The notes under the pieces are model-generated. The model was given only the letters and a program-made list of their open reading frames with translations. It did no database searches and was not told the origin of the DNA. The translations under genes and the position numbers were made by a program. Positions 56,418-58,262 of a DNA stretch of 58,262 nucleotides are shown here, piece after piece. The DNA comes from CAYGZM01 sp964354365 (GTDB taxonomy: Bacteria > Planctomycetota > Phycisphaerae > Sedimentisphaerales > Anaerobacaceae): NCBI GenBank assembly GCA_964354365.1, contig CAYGZM010000008.1, forward strand, positions 1-58,262, in the 5' to 3' direction. The stretch's first letter is position 1, and each line of letters starts with the position of its first letter.

Positions 56418-57803
56418 TTACTGTCCGTCAAGGGTCCAAACTGCTATGTACGCTTCAGGGTTTTCTTTTGAGGGACTGTTGGCGCTTTTCTGGATGGCGT
56501 TGTGCGTTAGCATAGCATCTTTTGTCACGTTTGAGGCGATTGCAGCGGCGCCGTTGGCGGCCGCGATAGCCCTGACCGTGCTCGCGTAGGCGTCAGTTTC
56601 GAAGGTTGTCCAGAGGATGCGGTGGGAGAAGTCGGGGTTTACGACGAGAACAAATCCACCTGCCGGCGCCACGGTCTGGCCGAGCACGGTCGGCAGGTCG
56701 TCCTTATCCATATTGAACGTTGATACGCCGGTGACATAGACGTTGCCGTGCTCGTCGGCGGCTACCGCGTGCATTCGGACGGCATTGCCTTTGTTGTTGG
56801 CCAGACGAGCGAGGAGGAACTGGCCCTTGAGCAGCTCGCCGGTGGCCGGGTCGAGGCGGGCGTAGTAGCTGATGTGGTTGGCGGCGGTGTTGTATGGGCT
56901 GTGGAACTTATCGCCGGCCACCTGGTTCTTTTCGCCGAGCTTTCTCGGATTCCAGCGGAAGATTGAATTGCCGCCTGCGCTTTCTGCGCCGAAGTAGAGC
57001 TTTCCATCGCGGCCCATTGCGACCCGCAGGCCCCGACTGTCGGCTTCATTTCCATTGTCGCAGTCGGCACCGCTGTAGTTCCAGTTGGTCCATTTTCTGC
57101 TTCCGTCGTAGCCGTAACAGAACATAAACGCCACCTGGACGGGACAACCGGGACAGCCTGTATTGGCGCTGGAGAGGCGCTTGTTGTCGAAGCCGACGAC
57201 GAAAACCGATTGGCTTGTTTCATCAATGGCCACATCCTCGACGTAGCTGTTGGACAGCTTCCAGTCGCCCAGTTGTTGGCCCTTTTGGTCGAAAACGGTT
57301 ACGGCCTTGCCGTGGAGGGCAGCGACGGTTCCCTTGCTGCCGACGGCGATTCTTCTTCCAGGGCTTGCCACGGCACCGGCGGCGGGATCGAGCATTTTGT
57401 GCCAGAGCATTTTGTCGGCGTTGGGCGAAAGGAGGGCTGCACCGAAGTCGCCGATTACAGCGATCTGGCCGGTGGTCACGTCTATCTCCATATCATCGAC
57501 GCTGCGGCCGATGCGAGTGACCGAGAGCACTTCGGTGCCGGTTGAATTGAATCTGATGATGACCCCATTGCCGCCGTTGAGGAGTGTGATTGGGGTCTTG
57601 CCGAAGTCGTTGCCCGGGATTGTTCCGGCAAAGACGACGGTTTTGTCGGGAGCGATGTCGATTGCGGATGCTTCGTCCGCCTGCGGGCCGCCGAGGTAGG
57701 TAGCGGCCTGAAGTTGAAGGTCGGCACAGTTCGCCGGCTGCGTCATCGCAATAATCGTAAGAGCCAGGAAAACCGGAAGATAGAGTGACATACTTCTGTT
57801 CAT
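56418..57803 (-). CDS. Exported PQQ/NHL-like beta-propeller protein
   Basis: The 461-residue protein starts at 57803 with GAGGAG 7 nt upstream and a signal peptide (LYLPVFLALTIIAMTQPANC). The body has propeller-like strand units: SAIDIAPDKTVVFAGTIPGN, SYVEDVAIDETSQSVFVVGF, RMHAVAADEHGNVYVTGVST. GCPGC near the middle and a FCYGYDG segment could form a disulfide. It could be a carbohydrate-binding or surface protein; the fold is clear but the function is not. The region 57829 onward carries a family D repeat, then a family A repeat. Confidence 0.75.
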   Translation of the reverse strand: MNRSMSLYLPVFLALTIIAMTQPANCADLQLQAATYLGGPQADEASAIDIAPDKTVVFAGTIPGNDFGKTPITLLNGGNGVIIRFNSTGTEVLSVTRIGRSVDDMEIDVTTGQIAVIGDFGAALLSPNADKMLWHKMLDPAAGAVASPGRRIAVGSKGTVAALHGKAVTVFDQKGQQLGDWKLSNSYVEDVAIDETSQSVFVVGFDNKRLSSANTGCPGCPVQVAFMFCYGYDGSRKWTNWNYSGADCDNGNEADSRGLRVAMGRDGKLYFGAESAGGNSIFRWNPRKLGEKNQVAGDKFHSPYNTAANHISYYARLDPATGELLKGQFLLARLANNKGNAVRMHAVAADEHGNVYVTGVSTFNMDKDDLPTVLGQTVAPAGGFVLVVNPDFSHRILWTTFETDAYASTVRAIAAANGAAAIASNVTKDAMLTHNAIQKSANSPSKENPEAYIAVWTLDGQ

Positions 57804-57919
57804 ACTATTGCTCCTCACATTTTCTGAGGCCAGATGCTTTGCCCACTGGGGACTCAGCATGACAGCACCCCAAATCATCAACAAAAAGTAGTGGTCTGTC
57901 ACAGATGTTTTGCGTCTCC

Positions 57920-57997
57920 GTCATTGCGAGCGAAGCGAAGCAATCTCAGTCATCCTAAGCTACGAGATTGCCGCGGCCTTTCAGACCTCGCAATGAC
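57920..57997. repeat. Palindromic repeat family A, copy 4
   Basis: GTCATTGCGAGC at the left pairs with CTCGCAATGAC at the right; CAATCTCAGTC and ACGAGATTG lie within. At 78 bp it is the shortest of the four copies. It lies between genes. Confidence 0.75.
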
Positions 57998-58051
57998 AAC
58001 CCATCGAATCACGAGTAACAGAGCAGTAGTTATCTGCCGAATTCGGTTCAG

Positions 58052-58262
58052 CTATTTGGCTCCTATGAGCAGGTATTGCGGGCTTTGGGATATCGTCAGC
58101 GCAAGGGCATTTTCCTTCCAGGATATTTCCTGTTTTGTGCCGAGCATATCGATGAGATTTCCTTTACCAGCAGGGGTCTGCAAGGTTATCTGATGCTCGT
58201 CGCCCACCGTCCATATCGCTATTGCCTGGTTGTTGCCGTTTATCAGTTTGAAGGCGAAGTCT
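58052..58262 (-). CDS. C-terminal end of a probable glycan-active protein, 5' end off the window
   Basis: The minus strand ends with a stop at 58052-58054 and reads upstream DFAFKLINGNNQAIAIWTVG, then DEHQITLQTPAGKGNLIDML and ENALALTISQSPQYLLIGAK. The W-T-x-G-x-E and G-x-L-x-D-x-L-G patterns are typical of the C-terminal beta-sandwich of some exported glycoside hydrolases of planctomycetes. Only about 70 residues are visible, so identity is a guess. Confidence 0.5.
   Translation of the reverse strand, partial: DFAFKLINGNNQAIAIWTVGDEHQITLQTPAGKGNLIDMLGTKQEISWKENALALTISQSPQYLLIGAK

Noticed and set aside
1..58262. tRNA, rRNA and CRISPR
   Set aside because: I saw no cloverleaf with a GGTTCGA-type arm, no rRNA motif and no regular repeat-spacer array. 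A dedicated scan could still find a tRNA.

Overview
The window looks like a chromosomal segment of a Phycisphaerae-type planctomycete, or a close relative assembled from a metagenome. The basis is the mix of exported proteins with PEP-CTERM-like sorting tails, Cys-type sulfatases, a Gfo/Idh/MocA dehydrogenase with an N-terminal twin-arginine-like leader, a DUF1080 protein, a dockerin-bearing beta-helix protein and a penicillin-acylase homologue. Intergenic DNA is full of palindromic repeats. I see no rRNA, no CRISPR array and no tRNA that I can defend.

Layout. 1-4150: end of a secreted beta-propeller gene, a repeat-rich spacer with a possible small RNA (about 1826-2007), and a PEP-CTERM gene. 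4151-8327: an unknown gene, an XRE/ImmA-IrrE regulator overlapping a PIN-domain gene, and a lone phage-type terminase large subunit. 8509-15559: exported beta-helix and FAD-dependent proteins, an ankyrin protein and small unknown genes. 15707-16876: a mobile mystery protein A/B pair (XRE plus Fic) behind three evenly spaced 18-bp palindromes. 16959-23094: a sulfatase, a DUF6941-antitoxin-RelE string, a penicillin acylase, rsmI and a 42-residue bL34-like gene. 23606-31937: a probable glycan or sulfate-ester catabolic operon (hydrolase/EF-hand/DUF1080, sulfatase, Gfo/Idh/MocA, HEAT repeats, then a metallophosphoesterase). 32046-37006: rsmE, a lone terminase small subunit-like gene, creatininase and ankyrin genes, small membrane proteins. 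37186-44995: a run of sorting-signal proteins, an RRM protein and a B12/radical SAM protein. 45396-49745: a compact six-gene minus-strand operon: HTH protein, ABC ATPase, GNAT acyltransferase, ParB-like protein, small protein, HNH/AP2 nuclease. 49992-58262: hydrolase, entericidin, SagB-type reductase, exported beta-helix, PEP-CTERM-like, PfkB kinase and beta-propeller genes.

Two things stand out. First, the 45-50 kb operon encodes an ABC ATPase and a GNAT protein translationally coupled to each other, a split version of the fusion catalogued as COG2401, followed by ParB-like and HNH/AP2 proteins. Terminase large and small subunits lie alone elsewhere in the window, so a dispersed phage-derived DNA-handling or DNA-modification system is possible. 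Second, palindromic repeats that are intergenic elsewhere sit in frame inside three genes (HNH/AP2, ParB-like, rsmE) and would add about 25 to 140 residues to each product, much as Rickettsia palindromic elements do.

Regulatory signals are readable in places. A -35/-10 pair of the form TTGAC(A/T)-N17-TAGAAW precedes two sorting-signal genes and the RRM gene, with long leaders. The six-gene operon has TTGACA-N16-TAAAAT. The Fic operon promoter is overlaid by its palindromes. Most gene starts chosen here rest on a clear Shine-Dalgarno sequence (AGGAG or GGAGG, 5 to 11 nt upstream).
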